Shown: piece after piece, positions 10,415 through 21,376 of the stretch | How positions within the stretch are numbered: the stretch's first letter is position 1 | How the letters are laid out: every line of letters begins with the position of its first letter | Origin: Physocladia obscura | Taxonomy: Eukaryota > Chytridiomycota > Chytridiomycetes > Chytridiales > Chytriomycetaceae | NCBI GenBank assembly: GCA_027596945.1 | Contig: JADGJH010000153.1 | Location: 1 to 27,680, forward strand | Direction: 5' to 3' | DNA length: 27,680 nucleotides | The notes under the pieces: model-generated | What the model was told of the DNA's origin: nothing | The model's database searches: none | Seen by the model: the letters and a program-made list of their open reading frames with translations, nothing else | Program-made: the position numbers and the translations under genes

Positions 10415-10725
10415 GTTTTTGTTTTGGAGTTTTTGGACAAAAATGATTTTGAAGGGAATTTAAATTTGTCTGCTGATTTACGTAATCAGACTCTGTTGAA
10501 TACTATTTCGGAGTTTAAAAAATGATTACCAACACTTGGTTGCACGTGTAGGATATATTTTTCACTTCTTTTTCCAAACCAATTTTTGATTGACTAAAAT
10601 TATCAGTGGATGTAATCAGTGTCTACACTTATAAGTGAGCAGTTTTGAAATGGATTGACTTTGACGAGTTTGGTAAGCTATTAGTGTTTGTGTGCTGAAG
10701 CAAATTTAAATATTATTGAAAGGAG
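10415..10725. promoter_or_regulatory. Divergent intergenic region with a 12-base palindrome
   Basis: This 311-base AT-rich gap separates the starts of the hydrolase gene (minus) and the helicase gene (plus). It contains the perfect palindrome CACTTATAAGTG at 10626-10637, with a TTATAA core that could act as a TATA-like element in either direction. No other strong element was seen. Confidence 0.35.
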
Positions 10726-13410
10726 ATGGCGGATGAAGAAAAGCAATCGTTGCCGATAGCTTTGTATCGGGAGCAGTTGGTGGCTGCGGTTGCGGAGTAT
10801 CCAGTGGTGGTTGTAGTGGGGGACACGGGATCGGGAAAGACGACGCAGCTCGCGCAGTATCTGCTGGGTGGGCTGCGCGGAGAAGCAGAGCGAGAGGAGC
10901 AAGGAGAAGGGGAACGAGAAGCCGAGGGCGGAAAGAAGCTGCGCATCGCCGTCACGCAGCCGCGACGCATTGCGGCAATCTCGGCGGCAGTGTTTGTGGC
11001 CGGCCAGTCGGGCTCTGCGCTGGGCGGCACGGTCGGCTACGCGGTGCGCTTCGACGCCGTGCGGTCTGCGCGCACGCGCCTCACCTTTATGACAGACGGC
11101 GCCCTGCTGGCCCAGCTGTGCCACCGCCGCCACCCGCACCGGCGTTCGGACATGCGTTCGGACAAGCATACTGTTTCGGACAACGACAGGCATGCGGACG
11201 CGCGTGCAGAGAGTTCGGACAGCGACTCGGACGCTCCGTTTCCCTTCGACATTGTCATTCTCGACGAGGCCCACGAACGCTCAATCGAAACCGACCTTCT
11301 GTTTGGCCTCCTCAAGCCGCTCGTATGCCCCCCGAAACAACAACAGCTCCTTCTCCCCTCCAGACCCGCCATCAAACTTATCATCATGTCCGCCACCCTC
11401 GATGCCGACAAATTCTGTTCCTTCTTTGATGATGCTCCCGTCTTTTCCATTCCCGGCCGCATGTTCCCTGTCAGTCTGCTCTACGCCCCGAAAATGCCCA
11501 TGTCCGCCCTCAAATCCCAAATCATTCAAAAATCAGTCGACACTGTCATGCACATTCACTCCTCCGAAGAGATTGGTGATATTCTCGTCTTTCTGCCCGG
11601 CCAGTACGAAATCGAAACCACTTCGCGTCTGATCCTCCAAGAATCTCGTCTCATCAATCCAAAACTGACCCTCAAATATTACCCTTCCGTTCGCGAAATT
11701 TCTCTGCACCCAATTTATTCGGCCCTCGATACCCCAGAACAGCGCGACGCGTTCCGCCCCGCTAAATTTCCTTACATCCGAAAAGTTGTCATTGCTACAA
11801 ACATTGCCCAAACATCCGTCACCATCCCCGGTATCCGATACGTTGTCGACTGCGGCTTTGTGAAGGAGAAAATATTTGATCAATCTACCGGCGTTGACGC
11901 GCTTACGGTTGTTCCAATCAGTAAAGCGGCTGCCACCCAACGCGCTGGTCGATCTGGACGTACTGCTCCTGGCAAAGTTTTTCGCCTGTACAGTCGGGAC
12001 GCATTCGATGAACTTGAATTGGATTCAACTCCCGAAATTCAACGCGCATCACTTGTCGGAACTGTCTTGACCTTGAAGCAATTGGGCATCTCGGATGTCC
12101 TTGGGTTTGATTTCATTGATCCGCCAGACCGCCAAAGTTTGGTTGATGCAATGAAACAGCTCTATTATTTGAGTTGAGTATATTTATTCACTTGACTTAA
12201 TTTATTTTTTATTCATTAATTTTTGAAAATAGAAGCGTTGGATGCCGATGGAATAATTACACAACACGGAAAAGACATTTCTCGATTTCCAATATCACCA
12301 TTTTTCGCAACCGCTCTCCTCACCGCGCCATCAAACAATTGTACAGCCGACCTTCTTACGCTCGCCGCACTCCTGTCGTCCGAAGAAATTTTTTTGCATC
12401 CCCGGGACGAACACAAACGCGGCCTGGCCGACCGTGCACACGCGCGATTTGCGCATCCATCTGGAGATCATATTTCGCTGTTGCGGCTTTACAACGCATG
12501 GCTTGACAACGGCGAAAGCGACGCATGGTGTACGACGCGGTTTCTCAAAGCCCGCAGTCTTCGCAATGCCAAGAATGTGAGAATGCAACTCGAAGATATA
12601 ATGCGCATCTTGGATGTCAACGTGTCCACTACTTGTCGTGTTGTTTCTGCTGCTGATTTTGATTCAAAAAAAAAAAGTTTAGCAGCAACCGCGAAACGGA
12701 AACGGCAGGAGCAATTTCAACGACCGAGCCGTAGGCACAGCATTGATTACGATGATTACGATTGTCATGCGGAAGACTACGAAGACGACGACGACAAGGA
12801 CTTTCTGGCAGAATACGATTCAAAACCCATTTTGAAATCTATATGTGCAGGGTTCTTCATAAATACTGCGAAACGACACCCGCACCGTCCTTCCTTCTAT
12901 CATTACCTATCATCAACATCAGCAACCGCGTCTAATAGCAACTCTGCATCGCTGTCATTGCATGTGTCCCCGACTTCGTGTCTCTTTGGCAGCGGACTTG
13001 ACAGCGACGGTTTTGGCAGCAATAGTGGCGTTAGAGGTGTTACAGGTCAAAATCTCGACTGGGTCGTATATCATGACTTGCAGTTTGTGCGCTGTGCAAA
13101 TATGCGAATTGTCAGTCGGATTGATTTCCGGTGGGTTCAGGAGGGTATTGAAAGAGTTTCGGGATGTAATGTTGCGCGGTTGATTGGAGATACTCTTGTT
13201 AGCAAGTATCATGATGATGGTGAAGGTGATGGTGCTGTTGCTGATGGAACAGCTGAAAACGCGAAAAAAATAGAGAATGGCGCTGCTGTTGATGGTGGCC
13301 GTTGCAGTGGTAATGGCCATGCGGTGCTAAACTTTGCCCAAGAAAAAAAGGACCGCGATGAAAAGGCAGAGGCTGCAAAAGCACGGTATCTTGTTCGAAA
13401 AAAGAAATAA
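10726..13410 (+). CDS. DEAH-box RNA helicase, DHX40-like (2 exons)
   Basis: Exons 10726-12172 and 12233-13410 give 874 residues. All helicase motifs are intact: GDTGSGKTT (I), TQPRRIAA (Ia), FMTDGALL (Ib), DEAH (II), MSATLDA (III), ILVFLPGQYEIE (IV), ATNIAQTSVTI (V) and QRAGRSGRT (VI). The C-terminal helicase-associated and OB-fold parts follow (DADGIITQHG, AGFFINTAKRHP, LDWVVYHDL). DTVMHIHSSEEIGDILVFL, the C-terminal WVVYHDL...MRIVSRIDFRWVQ block and the lack of long N-terminal extensions match DHX40 better than Prp22, Prp43 or Prp2. DHX40's job is poorly known. There is an acidic/Ser insert between motifs Ib and II, and an acidic plus Ser-rich insert near 12660-13030. The first 600 coding bases are much richer in GC than the flanks. 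Confidence 0.88.
11145..11221 (+). repeat. Four copies of TTCGGACA in the helicase gene
   Basis: The octamer TTCGGACA occurs at 11145, 11157, 11175 and 11214. It encodes repeated Ser-Asp within an insert rich in Arg, Asp and Ser between motifs Ib and II. It looks like a small tandem expansion of a codon pair rather than a regulatory array. Confidence 0.6.
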
Positions 13411-13456
13411 TAATAACAAGAAATAAATAAATAAAAAGGCAACATTGTTATTTAAA

Positions 13457-14542
13457 TCAATTATATGCATTTCCTTCCCGAATAGATTCTCCACCGCCAT
13501 ACCAAAGTGTGCCTTTCCGAACAATCAATCCATTTTCTTTTCCAACAAGCCACTCTCCACCATTTTTAATTTTTCCGTCTATTTCATTCGGCCAAAATTC
13601 TCGTTTCAACCAAGCATTAATGAGTTCCAGCCTGTCAACGAATTTTTCAATTTTTAAGTGATCAAGAGGTGTCCCTTCGCCTCCAGCAAAGTCATCCGCA
13701 GTCCGAATAAAACGTGCAATAGTAAAATGCGCGGAAGGAACAGCATACCGGCTGTTGATGGTAACTCCTGCAGCCGCAGCAAGTGCAAACACATCCCGTC
13801 GCAAATGGTGATACGAGTACGAGTCATTCCCATCCGGTGTTGACGACGCGCCAGACTCACCAGCAGCAGGTACAAACGAAAGCGCGATTGCCGAAGCATC
13901 GAATCCCAACAGTGGTCGAACCAGACGCGAACGATGGGTTTGGCTTTGTGCAATGTTTACAATCGCTTCGACTGCGGGTTGCATTTGTGCTGCCAGTGCG
14001 TCCACTTCCTGGGCTGTGCGTGAGTGTGTGACTTCGAGAACTGTTGTATGCAAACTGTCCAATGGCATTACCCATAAATCTGCAATATGTTTTCATTATC
14101 TGTATATATATGTAAAGTACGTAAAATTACTTGGTGCAACTGCATGTAACATTTCTTGGCACTGCAAAACAATTTGCTGAATTGCTTTAGACGGGCGCGC
14201 CCAAACAACCAGCGAATGGCGTGGATCGACAAAACGACTGTCGGTGACGACAGAGTTTTCTTGGTCAGCGACGAGACGTAACAAAGTGAAATCAATCAAA
14301 AACCCAGGAAATTCTGGCGACAGAAGTTTTTCTTTCTGTTGCGCATTTCTGGCTGTACGGTGCGAGTCATAACGCACTTGAAGTTGTTCCTGTCGTTCTT
14401 TGTTGTTCATACATAAAAATTAACTGGTTTTCTTTACCGCATCATTCCCTGTTGCAGCGATCAAGGCATCGTATGGATTCTCAAATTCGGCTGTCGACAC
14501 GCCACTGAAGTCTTGAAATCCTGGTGTTAATGCTTGTTGCAT
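13457..14542 (-). CDS. Fungal 2H-phosphoesterase-like protein (3 exons)
   Basis: Exons 14542-14438, 14389-14131 and 14079-13457 keep phase and give 328 residues. The two His motifs of the 2H (RNA ligase/cyclic nucleotide phosphodiesterase) superfamily are present: SLHTTVLEVTHS and, about 110 residues later, AHFTIARF. The fungal family's upstream blocks are also here: NPYDALIAATGND, RYDSHRTARNAQQKEKLLSP, DPRHSLVVWARP and APNLWVMPLD. Members probably act on RNA ends or cyclic phosphates, but the fungal group's substrate is unknown to me. The exon junctions fall exactly where the conserved blocks join (for example VAP|NLW). It converges on the helicase gene with a 46-base gap. Confidence 0.85.
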
Positions 14543-14666
14543 CTTCAGTTGAGTGAAATTTTTTCATTTGATGACGAAGTAAAATTTTTAAAATGCAAAA
14601 TTTCAAACAGCAGTTTAAAAAATAATGCAAAAACAAAAAAATATATATACGAAAATAGCCCCAACC

Positions 14667-17600
14667 TCAATAAACTTCATTTTCAATTGCTGGACAACTG
14701 AAATTCTCTCCATCAACAATGCGATCATGGGTGACAATTTTTTGCGTATCAATTAAATACCTGTGCTTTTCTGCTGCATCAGGATGAATCAAGTATGCCT
14801 TGATATCTGGTGGGCTCTTTTTGATATCGGAAACTAGAACAACTGGAATGCGGTCAAAAATGTGAATCTTTTGAGTGATTGTCTTGGAAGCATCCACATT
14901 TGTTCGCTTTTTCGTGCGTCGGTGATTTCTGCGACCATTGACGGGTTTTTCATTATTAAGAGCTAATTGGGTCTTGTTTTCCGTAGCCAAAGCATTTACA
15001 GCAGTAGTTGGTTGCTGAATATCCACTGTGTTCTCATCAAGAGTTTCCCAGCCTGAATCGTCCTCAACAATTATGTTTCCTTCATTTTCATGACCCCCGT
15101 CCAAAGTTTCAATCGCCAATAACTTCATGGCGTCAGATATCCCAGAAATTCCATCATCCCCGCAATACCCAACTTTCCACAATACAGTCAAACAACTTTG
15201 CTTACCAAAATTTTCGGCTTTCTCAAAACTGACGCCATACATTGCAAGACTTTGTTCAATCCATACTCGCTTCTCAAGCCCATATCGTTCAACAATGACA
15301 TCAAAACTACGCTCAGCAACTTTATACACCAATGCTTCTACAATAACTCCATGCTTTCCAACTCCCAGCAATGCTTCTAGCCCAATTAAAGGGCACCCGG
15401 CATCACTGTTTGCCAACCTGTCTAAATATATTGACAGATACAGTCGTTGCGATGCGTCTTGCGCATCTTTACTACCGAACTTACGCTCGTTGCACACCCG
15501 TGCAAATAAGCCCACGCTGTCAGTATCATGCGGCTCAGCATCATTAAATAGAGCCGCTTCGAGTTGTCGATGAACAATTAGATCACAATATCGACGGATC
15601 GGACTTGTAAAATGGGTGTATAGCGGCACGTTGAGAGCATAATGCTCCCAAAACTTCGTCTCCAATAAACCCGTGCAAAAGTACTTTGCGCGCTGCATTG
15701 GTTTGATTGCAAGTTGGCGGAGAACATTTTCCACATTCATATTTTGGATAGCATCAAATGAAGCTTGGAAAGAGTATGACGTTGAAGCATCTATTGGATA
15801 TCCGATTTCTGCTGAAAATTCAAGAAATTGCTTTAAGGGTCGCGATTTTGGCGGTTCATGCCGTCGTAGTAATGCACTCCCAGGAAACGCGTCACTGATT
15901 TTTTTAGCAACTGCCATGTTTGCCAGAAGCATAAACTGTTTATTTTAGTTTTAGTTTCGTTTTATGCTTTAAAATAGCAAACCTCTTCGATCATACGATT
16001 GCTGTCTTTAAGCTCGTAAACGCCAGTGTCAATAGGATTTCCATTGGCGTCCAAAGAAAACCACAATTTGAAGCTATTAATCGCAAGCGCACCACCCTCG
16101 TACCGACGTTGTCTTAGCTTAACGCTCAATTCAAAGAGTCTCATTGTATCAGCTCGAATATCTTCTACAGTATGTTTCCCATCAATCTCAACTTTCGGTA
16201 ACCCTGTCCAATCACGACCTTCAATCAATGCTTGCGCATGATCATAACTCAACTTTGCGCACGATTTAATGATTGATTTGCCGAACCAAGGATCACCCTG
16301 AACAATTCCGTCTTTTGAGATTTGCCATACAACAGAAAACGCAAGTCGTTCAACTCCTGGATTCAAACTACACAATTCTTCACAAAGAAGGCGCGGAAGC
16401 ATTGGAATCGCCTGGTGAATCAAACATGATGAGTTGAACAACGAGAAAGAAACTTTTATTTACCTTTTGAATCAAATAAACCGTTGTCGATCTATTTTGC
16501 GCTTCTTTATCCAAAGCCGTATCTTTAGTTACAAAATATGAAACGTCCGCAATATGCACGCCAATTTCAAAACTTCCATCATCATGCAATACCACACTGA
16601 GCGCATCGTCTAAGTCACGAGCAGTTTGAGGATCCACAGAGAAAATGCGAACATTTCTGAAATCTTTGCGCTGTAGATATTCATATTCAGGAATCGCCCA
16701 TGGCTGATTAATTCATTTTTTTTTGAGTTTTTGTTTTTTTTAATTCGTCTGAAAAAAAAAGCAAAAAAAAAAAAAAGGGCTACTTACAGTTGGAGGTAAA
16801 CATTTTAAAACTGATTCCGAAAAATCGCTCCACGAGATTCCGTTTTCGAGTAACAGTGAGTCTGTTTCAACAGGTATTTCACCAACAATTCCCATCAGAC
16901 CCCCAACTTTCCCAAACGGATATTGACAGTGTGAAGGCCATTTTGTCACTGAAAGTCTCCATAATGAGTTTTCATAATCTTTGGGTGACTTAAGATATTC
17001 AATTGGAACGTGTTCTACAGGAACTACGATGTATGGAACTCTTTGATCGTTCTTTTTGTTTAAAATAAGTAAACATATATCAAAAACACAACAAACATAA
17101 GAAAATTAAACCCACTGGTCTGAACCAAATAGTGTTGATTGAGCTATCTACAGGTTGTCCATTGGAGAACTTTGTCTTGTTAGGATGTCCGGGATTCTCA
17201 ACACTCAATTTTCCAATAACCATGTGCGCCTCTTTCTGTTCCAAAATATGAACAACTTTTCCATAAATGCGTGCTTCAGGAGCCTTTGATTCAATTCCGT
17301 CAACTTCAGCTCCAAAAATTTCTTGTTCTTCTGTTCCTTCCTCGTCATCAAGCATCACCTTTACTTTTGATTCAGCTGAATTGAAGTTTAAAATAATGAT
17401 AATATGTAACCTTTTGTCTCCTTTCTTTCTCTAAGATTTTTTTCCTTGCACCTTCGTCTTCAGTTCTATCCAGTTCCTTTTTCAACTCAGCATCTTTGAG
17501 AATCTGAATAATCACCATATCCCCATCAAATGCACGATTTCTTTTGAATTTTCCAGGAATATATATGTCATCATCAAATCCATCAACAGTTACGTATGCA

Positions 17601-19021
17601 TCGAAAAAAGAGCGTTTGTTGATCCGAAGAAGTCCTTGATACAAAGTTTTTTTCTGAAGACCTTCTTGCACGCTTGCAAGAGGTATATAACTAAATCCAA
17701 ATTAACAAGGGCGTTTAATTTTGTATACTGAAAATTTGTTAAGTTTACTCAACTCTTCAAACAAGTTTGGTCCATTACGACCGCCACCACCACGCGGAGA
17801 GTTATACCCAGCATTAGGAGAGTTGAAACCGCCAGGAGTTGCAGGAGTACAGTTTCCAAAAGATCTTTTGCTCAAGTTTTGCGGAGTACGTTGCAGAGTA
17901 TTGCCGTTGTCATTATTAGAATTACGCCAACTGACACTCGTATCAGATAATTCTAAATTCTGCTTATGCTTGGGAGTGTGTGATAACTGGACGGGATTAG
18001 GCGGCGGCTGTTGTTGGCGCGCCGATTGCACAGCAGATGGAGTGAAACGTGATTGTGCTCCCGGGTTTCCGTTAATGAAGTTATTGGATCCAGGTGAATT
18101 AAACTTTTCTGCTCTGCTTTCGCGTCGACGGTTGCGGCTTTCCTTACCGCCCTGTTGCGAATCTGCATTTTTTGGTGTTGTTACTGCGCCACCACTTTTG
18201 ACTTGACCATCATCGCTGTTGCCTCCGTCGTATTTATTTGCCTGCGCGAGAATCGACACGCGTTCTGGTGCATTTGGGGCAAGCTTTCGGGTAAGCTTCG
18301 TCGGCGTTGCGTTGGTGACAGGGGGCGACGAAACAGCCGCAATAAAAGCATTGACACTAGAATTCGCACCGCTGTTTGTTAGATTATTTGTATTAACAGC
18401 ATGCGCTTTTGGCAGGCGCGGTTGCCAACTTTGATGTTTTGCTTGCGTCTGCGGTTGAGTTCGAATTTGTGAAGAAAATTGAACGGAATTCTCCGCTTGC
18501 AATTCAATCTTAGGCGTCGCTTGAGCTGGTGTTTTTTTGGAGCTTCTTAATTGTGGTGTGAGTGGAACCAAAGTCGCAAAATCGATGACTTCGCCCTCTG
18601 AGGAATCGCCTGCATTCCCGTTATTAACATTTGCATTCGCGTTTGTATTCCTGGTTTCATTCGAGATTTGGTTCGTTTTCGTCATCTTTGTGCGGAGTTG
18701 TTGCTGAGATTGTTGTTCAAGCCGTTGCGTCTCGTTTGGTGTCGTCAACCCTTCGTTAACGTCTTGATGAACTTCACCACTTGCATTGCCACCTTTTTTG
18801 TTTTTCTGTTTGGCCCATTTCTTTTTCTTGGTGCTGTTGGTGTTATTCTCATTGATGTCATTTTTGCTGAGGGTGTTTGCATCATTATTCATGTTGCTGT
18901 CGCCACCTGTGCTCGCATTGCTATCCTTGGCTTTGCTGTGATTTTCTTCCTTCTTGCTGCTTTCGCCCTTGCGTTTACCAGCCTTTTCTTGGATGCTGTT
19001 TTCGCTTTCGTGATTCATCAT
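14667..19021 (-). CDS. SSD1: SSD1/DIS3L2-type RNase II family protein (7 exons)
   Basis: Exons 19021-17754, 17690-17411, 17358-17116, 17051-16788, 16703-16464, 16411-15983 and 15935-14667 keep phase and give 1330 residues (yeast Ssd1 is about 1250). Residues 1-420 are low complexity, rich in Asn, Gln, Ser and Lys, as in Ssd1. Cold-shock-like domains follow (YIPLASVQEGL, LRINKRSFFDAYVTVDG, NRAFDGDMV, WFRPNDQRVPYIVVP), then the RNB domain (FSVDPQTARDLDDALSVVL, YTHFTSPIRRYCDLIVHRQ) and a C-terminal S1-like part (IPVVLVSDIKKSPPDIKAYL). There is no PIN domain, which excludes Dis3. All four metal-binding aspartates are present (D709, D715, D717, D718), so it may be an active 3'-5' exonuclease, unlike yeast Ssd1, which is an mRNA-binding pseudonuclease. 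The S1 region carries an acidic/Asn-rich insert and an RRNHRRTKKR basic patch. Confidence 0.88.
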
Positions 19022-19291
19022 AAAAATAAAAACAGCAAGAAAAATCCTTCATTGTTTTTTGCTTTTTGTTGAAGCTTTATTCACCCACAAACTTGAATTC
19101 CAAATTCTCCGATACGATAGAAACTTTGTATGTATAGTGTCTTCCACTCCATTTCAGTTTTGTTTTGCTTTCTTTGTATGTTTAAGTTAATGGAAGGGTG
19201 ATCTATCAAAAAGACACGCGTTTCTTAAGTCCACTTTATTCAGAAATAATACCAGTAATTGAAAGTAAAAACAAAAATATGAATGTCTTAT
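19022..19291. other. Intergenic region upstream of SSD1
   Basis: The 270 bases between the SSD1 start and the stop of the first protease gene, both on the minus strand, must hold the protease's 3' end and the SSD1 promoter. No clear element or additional gene was seen. Confidence 0.4.
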
Positions 19292-21376
19292 CTAGTTGCT
19301 GCCAGGACACAGAATGTTGTCACATAAACTTGCCACATGCCCAACACATCGTATATCCCATTCACTTGTGCAACAATATTTGTCAAATATGCATATTTGG
19401 GCAACACATTCACTGACATCACTATTATCACCTTCAGCGTTAAACGTCCATTGGATATGTGATCCGCATTGTAAAGACAAGAATTCACCGATAAAGCAGA
19501 TATCGTGATTGCATGACGAAACTTGCAATGATTTAGCACGCAACGATTGAAGCGGTTGCAAAGATGAGTCTTCGTAATATTGTTGCCGCTTCTGTCGTAA
19601 TAACTGATGGCTTGATGTTGAAGTTGATGCCACAAATTTTGTTGCTGAAGTTGTTCTTGCTGCTGAAATTGTTATTCCACTTGTTCTTGTTAGAGTTGTT
19701 GTAGTTGTTGCGGTTGTTGTGGTTTTTGTCGTCTTTGTGGTTGTTTTGGTTGTTGTGGTTGTTTTGGTTGTTGTGGATGTTTTGGTTGTTGTGGTTGCTG
19801 TGGTTTTTGTGGTTGTTGTGGCTTTTGTAGTTGTTGAAGTTCTTGTAGTCGTTGTAGAAGTGGTTGTAGTTTTTGATGGTGACAAATATTTAGTTGTCAA
19901 TTGCGTTTTTATTGTTGTCGTTGTTGCTGTTTTTGTTGTAACAATAGATCCAGCTGCAACCACAACAACAGAATTAGTACCACTATTTCCTCCATGAATA
20001 GCCTGAGCAAACCCTAACCGACTATTAGCAACATCAAAAACAGTGTAAACCGCCCTCAAAAATGTATCGCCGAAAATATATTGCACCGTTCCTTGTGAAG
20101 TAGTGCCAATACGCGTAATTCCACTGATGCATGTCCCATCACCATTGGCCATAACATATTGCTGAGGGTAAAGTATGACAGTAATATTTTTCAAAACTAT
20201 TGTGACAGACGGACCAGTTTTAAGAACCGCACATGGAATTGAATTGACGCCCCAGTTGCTGTTGTATGAACCTGCGCCAATTTGCTTATTCAGTTTGTCG
20301 CTGATAGCGTCTGGAAGGAGAAGTAAAGTCGTTCCAGTGTCAGCGATTGCCCATGTACCCGTCATAGCTATCGTGATGCCATTAACGGAAAAGTACCCTC
20401 CAGTTGGATTAAAAGAATAATAGTCTTTTGAAGACAGGGGAACTGTTTCGCAGAAAGAAAAAAACAGCGAAATTAAAAATATTAAAAAAATTAAATAACA
20501 CTCAGAGTTTGTAATGAAAAATAAAAAAGAAACATTGAGTGTATAGCACGACTCAACTGTAATTTAATGGCCCTGAGTATTTAGCCGTATCGATGGCATT
20601 TATCAAAAGCTCGCCATAATCACCATCAGATGAATCAGAGAAGTAGAATGAGAGTGCAGTAATTTTTGCTGCGGCTACAAAATTTCCCTTTGTAGTATCA
20701 GGCGAAATATTATTCAGCACCGAATAAGCAAGCCCCCACAGACCATCACTTGGAGAATTAAAACCAGACTCAGACGTGGAGACGCCGAAATCAAGCGTGG
20801 TAGAAAAGCCAGCGAGTGAAACAGGGCCGGTGTAAACAACGCCAGTGACACTACCAGAGCCGTAGACAGTATTGAATGTTGTTCCTGCCCTTTTGACAGA
20901 CATGTCGACTGTGTTGAATGTGGCTTGAGAGGAATCGCCGCATGATTCGTCGGATGATGTGCAATTTTTGCCGCGGATCCAAACGTCAGACGAGCCAGTA
21001 TCAATGTCGAATGAGAAAACTTGGCCATTACCCATTGTTGCATTGCATGTGTACAACTCGTCCCACCAATCGGTCAGGGCCACGGATCCGACGCTAACTG
21101 AGCGTCGTCTGTATCCTCCATGTTTTCCACTTGCGTAATTCCCGTCTGATTCTGGAAATATCTTCAGCCCAAATCGTGCCTGTGCACTTAGTACTGCATT
21201 GAGTGCCCCACGTTTCTTGCTCCCTCGCCGCCAAATGGGTATCTGTGTTCAATGATTTACAAAACAAAAACCCACAAATGGGCACAACAAGCACTCACAC
21301 TGTCAACACGATTGGCATCAAAAGAATCCGCTGACAGTAGCACCACCAGCAGTAAACAAATATTTTTCAATCCCAT
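19292..21376 (-). CDS. Secreted pepsin-family aspartyl protease with Thr-rich stalk and Cys-rich tail (3 exons)
   Basis: Exons 21376-21299, 21242-20558 and 20442-19292 give 637 residues. A signal peptide is evident (MGLKNICLLLVVLLSADS). A propeptide-like part has a KKRG site and the motif AQARFGLKIFP. The A1 catalytic domain has DTGSSDVW (Asp107), the flap VYGSGSVTG, and IADTGTTLLLLP (Asp289). Expected disulphide cysteines are present (CTSSDESC; CAVL...CISGI). The catalytic domain ends near GDTFLRAVYTVFDVANSRLGFAQ. Then comes a stalk of about 100 residues, almost all Thr, with Lys, Ser and Ala, which is probably O-glycosylated. Last comes a domain of about 70 residues with many cysteines, including ICIFDKYCCTSEWDIRCVG. 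It is the tandem paralogue of the next gene, with the same exon pattern and intron phases. Confidence 0.93.
19675..19870 (-). repeat. Degenerate ACA/ACC/AAA triplet tract coding a Thr-rich stalk
   Basis: On the minus strand this reads as long runs of Thr codons interrupted by Lys, Ser and Ala; on the plus strand it appears as GTTGTG/GTTTTG runs. The tract keeps the protease frame, so it expands as a coding minisatellite. Its copy number probably varies between strains. Confidence 0.75.

Noticed and set aside
10681..11462. Minus-strand Arg-rich open frames over the helicase 5' end
   Set aside because: GC-rich coding sequence leaves the opposite strand free of stops. The plus strand carries intact helicase motifs.
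14900..14990. Basic patch near the SSD1 C-terminus as a separate small gene
   Set aside because: It is continuous and in frame with the RNB exon and is followed by the conserved S1-like block, so it is an insert of the same protein.
17721..19072. Plus-strand open frames opposite the SSD1 N-terminal exon
   Set aside because: They lie antisense to a low-complexity coding exon that joins in phase with conserved SSD1 domains. They have no recognisable motifs.
19292..19635. A separate 115-codon minus-strand frame starting MWHQLQHQ
   Set aside because: It overlaps the last exon of the protease in another frame. The protease frame carries the regular Cys pattern.
19719..19997. Plus-strand open frame made almost wholly of Val
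   Set aside because: It is the antisense of the Thr-codon stalk of the minus-strand protease; the composition comes from the triplet repeat.
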